Origin: Bradyrhizobium hipponense
GTDB taxonomy: Bacteria; Pseudomonadota; Alphaproteobacteria; Rhizobiales; Xanthobacteraceae
Direction: 5' to 3'
Assembly: GCF_008123965.1 (NCBI RefSeq)
Contig: NZ_VSTH01000073.1
Span: forward strand, 1-47,831
Length of the DNA: 47,831 bases
The notes beneath the pieces were generated by a model. That model saw nothing but the letters and a program-made list of their open reading frames with translations. It did no database searches and was not told the origin of the DNA. Shown one piece after another: positions 25,693 through 34,013 of the stretch; the first letter of the stretch is position 1; each line of letters starts with the position of its first letter. The translations under genes were made by a program, and so were the position numbers.

Positions 25693-26498
25693 GTTTTCCT
25701 CGCCCTGCCCCGCTTGGCTGATTGCTGCTTTTTGGTTAGGTCCAGGTTGCCCTTTGACCGAACGCCGGCAGCGGGATGATGATCATCATGATCCGAACCA
25801 GTATGATCATCATCAGCAGCATAGTCAGCATCGACGTGCCGATCTTGGACATTGATGTCGCCTTCGATCAGCGGCTTGAGGAACGCCCACATCCAGGTCG
25901 GAAGCGCGGTCATGCCGGCGTTGATATCGGCTTTAAGCGGCGGCCCTGCCGACGGGTCGTCGAAGAGCTTGGCAAGCTTTCGTTTAACCCGGTCACTCTC
26001 GCCTTCACGGGCCAGGAGATCACGCAACCAGTGAAGTGCCTGGATGATGCGCATGGCCGGCCGTCCGGCCCAAAAGAGCTTGCTGGCAGCGGTTGGACGG
26101 AAAGTAATGGTGACGTTGCCGAGCTTGATCGGCTGTTTGCGCGCGTCGGTATGGACCACGATTTTCGCTGGCACAGCGTCGGTCAGGCCCAGGTCGTTCG
26201 CGGCGGTCATGCCGTCGACGAGCATCCGGTTCTGGTCGCGCCGCCCGACGGCGTCGATGACGGATCGCGGATCGGGCGGGTTGGGCTTCTGGGTCAGCTT
26301 GTTGAAACCGAGCTGGTCGTAGAGCCCGCGGTCAATCCGCCTGAGGTTTTCGGCGTTGGTCAGCCGCTGCAACGTCTTGTCGACGGCGTCTCGCGAAGCG
26401 AGGTCGACGAAATCGGTCGGCGTCCAGACCTTGCGTGGCGCATCCGCCCGGATGCGCTCCAGGATTGCGGTCTTGAGATCAGGTGAGTCGTCGGTCAT
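25689..26498 (-). CDS. abiEi: AbiEi-type antitoxin and autorepressor
   Basis: A 269-residue AbiEi-like protein. The N-terminal part is a winged helix (ILERIRADAPRKVWTPTDFVDLASRDAVDKTLQ, residues about 11-43, with RRIDRGLYD following), then the conserved VDGMTAANDLGLTDAVP and a TDARKQPIKLGNVTITFR segment. AbiEi repressors bind inverted repeats in their own promoter and neutralise AbiEii. The start at 26498 matches the family N-terminus (MTDDSPDL) and abuts the first of two palindromes; a longer in-frame start at 26591 would read through both operators and is unlikely. The C-terminus is odd: an Asp/His-rich tail (ADDDHTGSDHDDHH) encoded by GAT/CAT repeats, possibly metal-binding. It overlaps AbiEii by four bases. 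Confidence 0.88.
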   Translation of the reverse strand: MTDDSPDLKTAILERIRADAPRKVWTPTDFVDLASRDAVDKTLQRLTNAENLRRIDRGLYDQLGFNKLTQKPNPPDPRSVIDAVGRRDQNRMLVDGMTAANDLGLTDAVPAKIVVHTDARKQPIKLGNVTITFRPTAASKLFWAGRPAMRIIQALHWLRDLLAREGESDRVKRKLAKLFDDPSAGPPLKADINAGMTALPTWMWAFLKPLIEGDINVQDRHVDADYAADDDHTGSDHDDHHPAAGVRSKGNLDLTKKQQSAKRGRARKT

Positions 26499-26527
26499 GT
26501 CCGAAAAATGTATAATTTTTTCGGACA
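26498..26527. promoter_or_regulatory. AbiE operator palindrome 1
   Basis: A 30-bp palindrome with outer arms TGTCCGAAAAA and TTTTTCGGACA, ending at the first base of the abiEi start codon. The minus strand inside it contains a TATACA -10-like box, placing the transcript start only a few bases before the ATG, so the mRNA may be leaderless. Bound AbiEi would block the promoter. The role is inferred from the known autoregulation of AbiE systems. Confidence 0.75.
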
Positions 26528-26543
26528 TAACACAAAAGTGACA

Positions 26544-26573
26544 TGTCCGAAATATGTATACAAATTTCGGACA
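26544..26573. promoter_or_regulatory. AbiE operator palindrome 2
   Basis: A second 30-bp palindrome with arms TGTCCGAAAT and ATTTCGGACA and the same central ATGTATA as palindrome 1. The centres are 46 bp apart. The pair lies in the -35 and upstream region of the abiEi promoter, suited to cooperative binding by AbiEi. Confidence 0.75.
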
Positions 26574-26627
26574 CCCCTGCGAACTGGCCAAATTATTCCG
26601 ATTTCAGCCGACCGGACCGCGAGCGAG

Positions 26628-27619
26628 CTAGGTGTTTCCGGCACTTTCCGCCAGCCAGGCCCGGGCCGTCTCGACCCGCATCCGGTGCAAAGTCATCAGC
26701 CGCGCATACAGCTCGGCCGACACTCGGAACGTGCTCAGTCCCGTGCGGTTCGCGAGCTCCAGATAGCCCGAGTAGTTGATCTCGAACCGGCGGCCGCCCT
26801 CCAAATCCGCGAGCAGTTCCCGGCAGTACTCCTCCATCGAGGCCGCGCCGGCGGGGTCGCGCTCGATCGCCGCCTGCATCAGGTCCAGATCATATTGCCA
26901 GCCGCTTTTAGTGAGTTCGAGCTGCCAAACCGTCAAATATCCCGATTTTTCGTAGGCCCGACGGAGGTGACGATCCTCATTGGGATGGGCCAGCAAATAA
27001 CCGATGATGTCGTTGAGGCTTTGAATGCTGTTCGACCGCCGGCGGGCGGCTCTAAGAACCGCATTCGTCGCCTCAGACATCGCCGTCAGGGTATTCGCTC
27101 TGGTTTTCCAGAAGGCTACCTCCGGATCAGAAGCGGGCAGCTCCACGTCGGGAATCTCGACGAGGTATCCGCTCGTTCGAAGGTCCTCGGGGCTGCAGTA
27201 GTCAGGATCCGAAACCAGGCTAATCCCGGCGAAAGCATAGGCCTGGGCGGCGAGCCGCGAACAAAATTGCTTACGGCTTCCGGTACGCCGCATCGTGCGC
27301 GCGACGACGGCTTCTTGGAGTATTCGGTGCCGGTGGCAGCTCTAGCGAAATCGGTGACCTGCCGGATGACTTCTGCCCTCAACGGCGTTCGATGTCGCAA
27401 GGCGACAACGACGGCGTCGTCTTCCAAGAAGAGGCGTTGCAGATTGCTGGAATGGACGCCATGCGCCGTTGCGTCGATGACCGAGGCGTGCTGGACGTAG
27501 ACCATCGCGTGCGAGATCTCGCTCTTGGTCATGCGCCGGACGGCTTTGCTCACCTTGTTCGGGCCTGACGTCAGGATGATGTCGCCCGCCTTCAGGAGCT
27601 GAGGATTCAGCTTTTTCAT
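26628..27619 (-). pseudogene. YiiX-like permuted NlpC/P60 hydrolase, broken by a frameshift
   Basis: Two overlapping minus-strand frames make one protein of about 330 residues. The first (from ATG 27619) has LKAGDIILTSGPN and SEISHAMVYV, with the His of a permuted papain-like amidase fold, and runs to TGTEYSKK near 27315. The sequence then continues in another frame as EAVVARTMRRTG, QFCSRLAAQAYA with the catalytic Cys, and a helical C-terminal part. The shift is one base short near the CCAAGAAGCC sequence at about 27310-27325. In permuted NlpC/P60 (YiiX/YebB) proteins the His precedes the Cys, as here, so the break separates the two active-site residues. It is either a pseudogene or a sequence error. 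It is divergent from the radical SAM operon, 137 bp away. Confidence 0.7.
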
Positions 27620-27756
27620 TGGCTCAATCAGATGTCTGTGCACCGGCTTTCAGGCCGGAAAAGCTCGGAAAAAAGGCCTTGCGGAGTCACAACCTCTCCG
27701 TTAAAAGCCGCTCCCCCGCATTTCCCGATAGTATATTTTGCTGGATTCGTCGAACC

Positions 27757-28866
27757 ATGCCAGTCCTTCGAGCAGCCCCAGCCGACCTTCCCGACTCGCT
27801 TCGGAACGTGATCGAATACCGGAAATCCGGCCTCAGCCTCAACCATGTCGTCGGCTGCCCGCTCGACTGCGGCTACTGCGTCCGCCACCTTTTCCAGAAC
27901 TTCGACATGAAGCAGCCGCATCTGGTCGTCAGCGATCGCGAGGCGGTTGACCTCCTGGTCAACCACTGGGCCTTCCGGCCCGATGCGACACCGATCCAGA
28001 TCTTCAACCGGGCGACCGATCCCTTCCTGCCAGGCGTGAAGGAACATCTCGTTGCAACGCTGGAGCTGCTTGATGACAGGGGGCTCAAGAATTCCGTGCT
28101 CGTCATTACCCGATGGAAGATCGAGCCTGACGACGTGGAACGGTTGGAGCGGCTGAAGAACCTTCGCGTGACCATCCTCGTCACTTGGTCTGGCATCGAG
28201 GACGCGCGAGTGGAGCCGGTGGACAGCGCGCATGCAAAAAATTCGCTGCGCGTCCTTCACGACAATGCATCAAGAACCAAAGCCATTCTATACTGGAGGC
28301 CGCTGATCGCCGGGCTGAATGACTCGGACAACCATATCGACCGCGCGTTGGTCTTGTCCGAGTATGCCGATGCGACGGTATTCACCGGTCTCTTTCATCG
28401 CGAGGAAATCCGCAAGCATCTCCGCGAGGCCGGCGTAACGGACCTCTATCCGGAGATCGCAAGACGCAAGATCTTGCCGGCGGAGATCGAAGGACGCGTG
28501 ACGAACGCGTTCGCGGGCAAGCCGCTCTTCCGGAAGACGTCGTGCGGCGTGGCCTACGCCCACGGCATCGCCGATTACAACGGCCGTTTCGGAGTGCGCG
28601 AGATTTGTGACATCTGTCCGCGGCCGCAGGTCGATCGCTGCACCCGGACTCACTTAAAACCCGACGTTGCGCGGGTGCAAGAACTGGCGGCGCTTGCGCA
28701 ACTCAAGACAGACCACATATCGATCGACGACCGTCGAATCGAGCTGAGCGGGAGCACTGAGCAGCAGCGCTACTTTATCCAACACACGCTTAATTATCAG
28801 GTCCACGATCGATCGCACCCGCACCTTCATGGGCGGCACGGACGGGCTGAAGTCGGATGGGAATAG
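27757..28866 (+). CDS. Radical SAM enzyme with a probable auxiliary iron-sulphur site
   Basis: A 369-residue radical SAM protein. The cluster motif is C-x3-C-x2-C in GCPLDCGYCVRH (Cys34, Cys38, Cys41). The following FNRATDPFLPG and VLVITRW segments resemble the spore-photoproduct-lyase / Elp3-like branch in style. The C-terminal part has four further cysteines (TSCGVA, ICDICPRP, DRCTR), which could bind a second cluster or zinc. ATG 27757 was chosen because the radical SAM core starts soon after and a TATATT box at 27732-27737 lies just upstream; the longer frame from 27619 overlaps the divergent gene. Its last 10 bases overlap the exonuclease gene. The substrate is unknown; a nucleotide or nucleic acid is suggested by the neighbours. 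Confidence 0.85.
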   Translation: MPVLRAAPADLPDSLRNVIEYRKSGLSLNHVVGCPLDCGYCVRHLFQNFDMKQPHLVVSDREAVDLLVNHWAFRPDATPIQIFNRATDPFLPGVKEHLVATLELLDDRGLKNSVLVITRWKIEPDDVERLERLKNLRVTILVTWSGIEDARVEPVDSAHAKNSLRVLHDNASRTKAILYWRPLIAGLNDSDNHIDRALVLSEYADATVFTGLFHREEIRKHLREAGVTDLYPEIARRKILPAEIEGRVTNAFAGKPLFRKTSCGVAYAHGIADYNGRFGVREICDICPRPQVDRCTRTHLKPDVARVQELAALAQLKTDHISIDDRRIELSGSTEQQRYFIQHTLNYQVHDRSHPHLHGRHGRAEVGWE

Positions 28867-29447
28867 ATACCGAGCGGTTCTGGGTCATCGACGTCGAAGG
28901 CAGCGGCGGCTCTCCGCCCGAAATCGTCGAGCTGGCGATGCTGCAGGTCGATCGATTGGTTCTGACCGAAAATAAGCGTCATTGGTTCGTTCGACCAAAG
29001 CATGGGATCAAACCGGCCGCCACGCGCATTCATGGGCTGACGGACGACGACGTCGTGGGGTCTCCGGACATCGCGGACATCGCCGACGATATCATAACAT
29101 TGATCGAGGACACGCCGATCGTCGGTCACAACGTAAAGATCGAGGTTGATATTTTGTCCAGGTCGATCCCCGATTGGAAACCTAGTTCCGCGATCGACAC
29201 GTTAAAGCTCACGAAGATGCTGAAGCCGGGATTGGCGTCTTACGGGCTCGCTAATCTCGGCACTGAATTCCGACTAGCCGACGAAGCCGCTCATCGTACC
29301 GGCGCGAAGCACCATTCGGCGCTTTACGACGCCACACTCACCGCCCTCCTCATGATCCATTTATTGTCGCCGCTGACCACCGACGAACGGCGCAGAGGCA
29401 TCGTGGAAGCGAACATTCTGGATCCGAAACAGGGATCACTGCTGTGA
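28857..29447 (+). CDS. DEDDh 3'-5' exonuclease (DnaQ-like)
   Basis: A 196-residue exonuclease of the DnaQ/epsilon superfamily. Exo I is VIDVEGSGG (Asp12, Glu14), Exo II is IVGHNVKIEVD with the Asp, and Exo III is HHSALYDATLT with catalytic His and Asp about five apart, so it belongs to the DEDDh group. IHGLTDDDV is also typical. These enzymes remove nucleotides from DNA or RNA 3' ends. The start codon lies 10 bases inside the radical SAM gene and the stop overlaps the GTG of the next gene, so it is translated together with them. It is short for a polymerase subunit and has no extra domain, so it probably acts on small or modified nucleic acids within this pathway. Confidence 0.87.
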   Translation: MGIDTERFWVIDVEGSGGSPPEIVELAMLQVDRLVLTENKRHWFVRPKHGIKPAATRIHGLTDDDVVGSPDIADIADDIITLIEDTPIVGHNVKIEVDILSRSIPDWKPSSAIDTLKLTKMLKPGLASYGLANLGTEFRLADEAAHRTGAKHHSALYDATLTALLMIHLLSPLTTDERRRGIVEANILDPKQGSLL

Positions 29448-30040
29448 TTTCGCCTCTGGTGAAGATCGCCATTACCGGCACGCATTCGTCCGGAAAGACC
29501 ACGTTCCTTGAGCGTCTTAAGCAGGAGCTCGAGGGTGAAGGCTTGAGAATTCACAGCATCGGCGATTTCGCGCGCAGGGCAAAAGATCTCGGCTTCCCGA
29601 TCTTGAAGAAGCACACCTATGAAAGCACGCTCTGGATTATGGCGGAATGCCTGCGTTGCGAAGCCGAGGCTTCGCTTCAGAGTGATCTTATTCTGGTCGA
29701 CCGACCGGTCATCGATGCGTTGGGATACCTGCAAGCCGCCTTGCAGGTATCCGGTCGAACACTCGACAGCAGACGGTCGAAAGAACTGATGACGATCGCG
29801 ACGGCGCATACCCCCGATTACGATGTCCTGATCAGAACGGCGCTGGACAGTAATATCGAGGTCGGTGCGGGACGGGATTTGGACGGCGAGTTTCGCATGG
29901 CTGCGGCGACGGCGATCGAACGGCTTGTCAGCCAGATCGAGCCAAACGCTCTAATCCTGACCTCTGCCAATGGGAAAGAACTGGTGCAGCGCGTTGTTGA
30001 GATCGTTCGATCTCGACTGACGGCTGTTAGGCCTCAATGA
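29444..30040 (+). CDS. P-loop nucleotide kinase-like protein (NadR/AAA_28 or thymidylate-kinase type)
   Basis: A 198-residue P-loop protein. Walker A is GTHSSGKTT near residue 12, followed by helix LERLKQEL; a DRPVIDALGYL segment at about 86-97 resembles the Asp-Arg motif of thymidylate-kinase-like and NadR-like kinases. The size fits a small-molecule kinase rather than an AAA machine. It starts with GTG overlapping the exonuclease stop (GTGA) and its own stop overlaps the next ATG. In this operon it could phosphorylate a nucleoside or nucleotide made or used by the radical SAM enzyme; that is inference. Confidence 0.8.
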   Translation: MISPLVKIAITGTHSSGKTTFLERLKQELEGEGLRIHSIGDFARRAKDLGFPILKKHTYESTLWIMAECLRCEAEASLQSDLILVDRPVIDALGYLQAALQVSGRTLDSRRSKELMTIATAHTPDYDVLIRTALDSNIEVGAGRDLDGEFRMAAATAIERLVSQIEPNALILTSANGKELVQRVVEIVRSRLTAVRPQ

Positions 30041-30951
30041 ACGAGGCATCTTGCAGTCCCAAGCGTGTCGGTTTGGGATGCATGGCGTTGACCGGGATCT
30101 ACGGCCATATCGCAGGTGATGTTGCCGTCGAGATCATCCGGCAAGCTCTCGATATGGGCGTCACGCATTTCGATACGGCCGAGCTTTACGGTCCCTTCGT
30201 CAACGAAGAGCTGCTAGCCGATGCGCTCGGCTCCCATCGCGCCCGAGTCGAAGTCGCCACTAAATTCGGATACCAATTCGAAGCCGGCAAGATCGCAGGA
30301 TTGGACTCTAGGCCGCAATCTATTCGTTCAGCCGTAGAAGGGTCGCTGCGCCGATTACGCCGTGATTACATTGACGTCCTGTATCAGCATCGACCCGATC
30401 CAAACGTTGCGGCCGAAGAGGTCGTTGGCACGATGTCGGATCTCGTGAAAGAAGGGAAAGTGCTTGGCCTTGGCCTGTCTGCTACCGACACAGATACGGT
30501 GCAGCGAGCGTCCGCGGTACACCGGATATCTTTCGTTCAAAACGAGTATTCTCTGATCCAGCGTGAGCCGGAAAAAGGGCTCCTCACGTATCTGAACGAC
30601 CAAAGCATCGAATTTGTCTGCTACTCACCTCTCGGGCGTGGGATACTCGGGCGCATTCCCGATGTGAAAACGAAACGCTCGTCAACCGATTATCGCGCGA
30701 AGGACCCTCGCTTCGAATCGGGACGCCTGGCTGAAATAAGCCGGGCTCTCGATCCGCTCTGGGACCTAGCGGCCGCTCATTCGGTCGCACCAGCTGCGGT
30801 CGCCCTTGCATGGCTGCTGGCGAAGTCTCCTACCATTCGGGTCATTCCGGGCGCCACATCAATAGAGCAATTGAAAACGAACGTCGGCGGAGCCAAAATT
30901 GTTCTCTCCTCAGAAGAGATGACCGCTCTCGACAAGCTCAACAAAACCTAA
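30037..30951 (+). CDS. Aldo/keto reductase
   Basis: A 304-residue NAD(P)H-dependent aldo/keto reductase with the full catalytic tetrad: Asp and Tyr in FDTAELYGP (about 47-55), Lys in VATKFGY (about 80), and His in YQHRPDP (about 115). NEYSLIQREPE and a final IPGATSIEQL are typical of the family's cofactor pocket. It reduces aldehydes or ketones. Its ATG overlaps the kinase stop by four bases (ATGA), so it is the fourth gene of a coupled operon; a stand-alone detoxification role is less likely given that linkage. No terminator is obvious after it; 249 bp without a gene follow. Confidence 0.9.
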   Translation: MNEASCSPKRVGLGCMALTGIYGHIAGDVAVEIIRQALDMGVTHFDTAELYGPFVNEELLADALGSHRARVEVATKFGYQFEAGKIAGLDSRPQSIRSAVEGSLRRLRRDYIDVLYQHRPDPNVAAEEVVGTMSDLVKEGKVLGLGLSATDTDTVQRASAVHRISFVQNEYSLIQREPEKGLLTYLNDQSIEFVCYSPLGRGILGRIPDVKTKRSSTDYRAKDPRFESGRLAEISRALDPLWDLAAAHSVAPAAVALAWLLAKSPTIRVIPGATSIEQLKTNVGGAKIVLSSEEMTALDKLNKT

Positions 30952-31200
30952 CGACATTCGGTTTTCAGTAGCCTCAATCAGCATGAACGAGACGAATGGC
31001 GTGCCATTCGGAATAAAACTGCGAACTCATATGCAGTTGAAATCACATTATAATTTCGGCCCGCCCATCAGAGGTGCATGAGATGCCTTGCTGCGTACGC
31101 CAGTGGATGGAACCCGATTTTGCTGTCACCCATTGGTAAATGTATTACGCTGTCGCGCGGACCGGCAATTTCAGCGGAAGACCCTTAGGCAAGAAGCCCC

Positions 31201-32721
31201 ATGCGCGCTGTAAGCGATTCAGCCGAACTTTTCAGGCATGTGAGTGCCGAGAAGTCTGACGTTTATCGCTGCATCATGGACGTCTTTGCCGCAGCCAAAC
31301 GGCAGTACCGTTTGCAATTGAGGCCTGACGAAGTCCTGGGCGAGGCTCGTTGGTCCGGCATGTCGCCTCGGATCGAGGACGTCAACGCTGCGCTTGCCCA
31401 ACTGACCACCTGGGGCAATCTGGAATCGCATCCTGACACCGCGCGGGTTTCGAGTCTCGGCGATTTCTACCGTGCCCGTTTCCTGTATCGTCTCTCGCAC
31501 GGCGGCGAGGCTGTCGAAACATCGCTGGCGTTGTTCGTTGCGACGCTGCAACGGCGTGCCGAGCTGCAAACGGTGGCGCTTGAAGACATCGCGAACCGGC
31601 TGCAGGCGCTTCGGACATTGGCTGACGCAAGCGAGGCCGATGTCGCGAAGGTTCACGAAACGCTACGTGATCTGGTGCGCGTGTTCGAAAGTCTGGCTGA
31701 CAATGCACAAGCCTTCATGGCCGGCGTTGCCCGCAGCATTGCGCTGCAGCAGGCGGAAGCGACGGCCGTGGCGACTTACAAGCGCCAGTTGATCGACTAT
31801 CTGGAGCGCTTTATTGGCGATCTGGTGCGACGCTCCGACACTATAGCAGGCCACATCCTTGCTCTGGAGCCACATATCGACGCGTTGCTGCAACAGGTCG
31901 CTGTACGCGAGGCACGCGATTCCGCTCCCGGTGATGCAACGGATCGCGCCGAGGCACAGGCCTTTTACCGAAATGCCTGGCGCGAACGCTGGACAGGCCT
32001 GCACGGCTGGTTCTTCCGGAGCGGCCATGAGCCTTCGCAAGCCGAGTTGCTCAGGGCAAGAGCAAGATCGGCAATCCCGCAATTGCTCGGCGCGATCGCC
32101 GCGATCAACGAGCGCCGCAGCGGTCGCAGCGATCGCTCCGCGGATTTTCGCGTCCTCGCTGGCTGGTTTGCGGCCTGCCAGAGCGATGGCGACGCGCACC
32201 GGCTGGGGCGCGCTGCATTCGCGCTCAATCCGGCACGGCATTTCGCGCTGAATACCGACGCGGATGCGGATCTGCCGGCCAGCACGCGCTGGGCCGATGC
32301 GCCACCGCTCCAGATTCATCCCCGCCTGCGCGAATATGGCGAGGCTGCGCCGCGCGGCCCGATGGCCCGCATCCGCGACCGCACAGAGGCTCGCGCACGG
32401 CTGGCACTCGAACTCGCCGAAGAGTCGCTGCAGGTCGAAACCGCGCGCAGACGGCTCGCGACCGGTCAGGCCACGCGGCTTTCCGATCTCGGCGAACTCG
32501 ATCAGCATGCCTTTGGCCTTTTTCTCGGGCTGCTCGGCGAAGCGCTGACGGAACAGGCCGGGCCGGACGCCGCCGTGGCGCGGCAGACCAGCGACGGATT
32601 ACTGCATATCAGCCTGACACCCCTCGCAGCCGAGAGCCGGACCGAGATCCACACGCCACATGGCGTTTTTTCCGGACGCGATCACCTGATTACGATCACA
32701 TCGACGCAGGATATCCGATGA
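31201..32721 (+). CDS. jetA: Wadjet JetA (kleisin-like, TIGR02677 / DUF2397 type)
   Basis: A 506-residue protein at the head of a four-gene operon. The N-terminal winged-helix-like part, with LRPDEVLGEARWSGMSPRIEDVNAALAQLTTWGNL, and the helical middle with repeated LERFIGDLVRRSD-type segments match the JetA family, the kleisin (MukF-like) subunit that bridges the SMC heads. Wadjet complexes recognise and cut small circular DNA, protecting against plasmids. The start at 31201 begins MRAVSDSAELFRHVSAEKSD, as in relatives; the upstream Shine-Dalgarno match is weak. The stop overlaps jetB by four bases. The assignment relies mostly on the unmistakable downstream SMC and Toprim genes. Confidence 0.87.
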   Translation: MRAVSDSAELFRHVSAEKSDVYRCIMDVFAAAKRQYRLQLRPDEVLGEARWSGMSPRIEDVNAALAQLTTWGNLESHPDTARVSSLGDFYRARFLYRLSHGGEAVETSLALFVATLQRRAELQTVALEDIANRLQALRTLADASEADVAKVHETLRDLVRVFESLADNAQAFMAGVARSIALQQAEATAVATYKRQLIDYLERFIGDLVRRSDTIAGHILALEPHIDALLQQVAVREARDSAPGDATDRAEAQAFYRNAWRERWTGLHGWFFRSGHEPSQAELLRARARSAIPQLLGAIAAINERRSGRSDRSADFRVLAGWFAACQSDGDAHRLGRAAFALNPARHFALNTDADADLPASTRWADAPPLQIHPRLREYGEAAPRGPMARIRDRTEARARLALELAEESLQVETARRRLATGQATRLSDLGELDQHAFGLFLGLLGEALTEQAGPDAAVARQTSDGLLHISLTPLAAESRTEIHTPHGVFSGRDHLITITSTQDIR

Positions 32722-34013
32722 CCGATCTCGCCGGGGATAGTCGTAGGATCGGCCAGCAACAACGACAGCACCAGCGCGAGGAGTTTCGGAGCGCGGTGCG
32801 CGCGCTATTGATGATACCGCTGATGACCCCGGCCCATAACGACTTTGCAGCGGTCCGTCGTCAGGCCGACGCCTTGCGTGGCTGGTTCGCGCGTGAAACC
32901 GGCTGGCCGCTGCAGATCGAGCAGGAGGGGGCACGGCTCTACAAGCGGCCGGCGGACCTCTCCGCCAGCATGCGCGGCCTGCCCGGTTACGACCGACGCC
33001 GTTATGTACTGCTTTGCCTGGCCTGTGCCGTGCTCGAACGCGCCGAGCCGCAGATCACGCTGCGCCTGCTCGGCGAGCGGCTGTTGCAATTCGCCGCCGA
33101 GCCGGCGCTGGCCGCGCTCGGCTTTGCGTTCACGCTGGGCACCCATCACGAGCGGCGCGAATTGGTCGCAGTCTGCCGGACGCTGCTGGAGATCGGCGTT
33201 CTGCAGCGCGTGGTCGGCGACGAAGATGCCTTTGTCCACGGCGGAGGCGAGCAGGCCGACGCGCTCTACGACGTGCAGCGTCGTACGCTCGCCGGCATGC
33301 TGGCGGCCGTGCGTGGTCCATCCACATGGCGACCGGACGACGCTCCTGCCTCGCTTGAAGCCCGCCTGCAGGCCTTGGTCAGCGAGCATGTGTCGGACAG
33401 CGATGACGGGCGCCGGACCGCGCTCCGCCACCAACTCGCGCGGCGCCTTCTCGATGACCCGGTGATCTATATCGACACGTTGGACGCGGAAGCCCGCGCT
33501 TATTTCGTCAACCAGCGCGGCGTGATGTCCGCCCGTCTGTGCGACGCCGCAGGTCTCGTTGCGGAGCACCGCGCTGAGGGGCTGGCGCTGGTGGATGAGG
33601 CCGGGGTGCTGACCGATGTGGCCATGCCCGCAGAAGGCACCGATGCTCACGCCACGCTGCTGGTTGCGGAATTCCTCGCCAGTGGGATTCGGCGGCAAAA
33701 AATGGATGATGCCGCTGCAGCATTCCCATCAGCCGGCTACTCGGACCAGGACGTAATAGCCTTCTTGCGCGACGCCAAGGGCCGATATGGCCGATACTGG
33801 CGCAGGTCGGCGCGGGAAGCCGGTGCCGAGCGCGAACTTGCACTGATCGCGATTGAACGATTGGAGAAGCTGCAGCTCGTCGTGAGAAACGCCGACAGGA
33901 TCCATCCGCTGCCGGCGATCGCCCGTTTCGGACTCGGCGAGGCAGAGATTCGTAACCTCCGTGATACGGAACGCATGCCGGCAGCGGCCGCTGGCCAACT
34001 CGGTTTCGCATGA
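32718..34013 (+). CDS. jetB: Wadjet JetB (MukE-like, TIGR02678 / DUF2398 type)
   Basis: A 431-residue protein with features of the JetB family: RSAVRALLMIPLMTP near the N-terminus, LYKRPADLSASMRG with YDRRRYVLLCLACAVLERAE, and a middle section with TLLEIGVLQRVVGDEDAFV. It corresponds to the MukE-type winged-helix partner of JetA in the SMC complex. Its ATG overlaps the jetA stop (ATGA) and its stop overlaps jetC likewise, which points to stoichiometric translation. Near the C-terminus a winged-helix-like stretch (LALIAIERLEKLQLVVRNAD) is visible. No oddities in length or frame. Confidence 0.87.
   Translation: MTDLAGDSRRIGQQQRQHQREEFRSAVRALLMIPLMTPAHNDFAAVRRQADALRGWFARETGWPLQIEQEGARLYKRPADLSASMRGLPGYDRRRYVLLCLACAVLERAEPQITLRLLGERLLQFAAEPALAALGFAFTLGTHHERRELVAVCRTLLEIGVLQRVVGDEDAFVHGGGEQADALYDVQRRTLAGMLAAVRGPSTWRPDDAPASLEARLQALVSEHVSDSDDGRRTALRHQLARRLLDDPVIYIDTLDAEARAYFVNQRGVMSARLCDAAGLVAEHRAEGLALVDEAGVLTDVAMPAEGTDAHATLLVAEFLASGIRRQKMDDAAAAFPSAGYSDQDVIAFLRDAKGRYGRYWRRSAREAGAERELALIAIERLEKLQLVVRNADRIHPLPAIARFGLGEAEIRNLRDTERMPAAAAGQLGFA

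Noticed and set aside
28857..29447. Exonuclease as the DNA polymerase III epsilon subunit
   Set aside because: The gene is locked in an accessory operon by overlaps and lacks the epsilon C-terminal tail; the housekeeping dnaQ is expected elsewhere.
31030..31055. TTGAAA and TATAAT boxes upstream of jetA
   Set aside because: They are only six bases apart, so they cannot be the -35 and -10 of one promoter.
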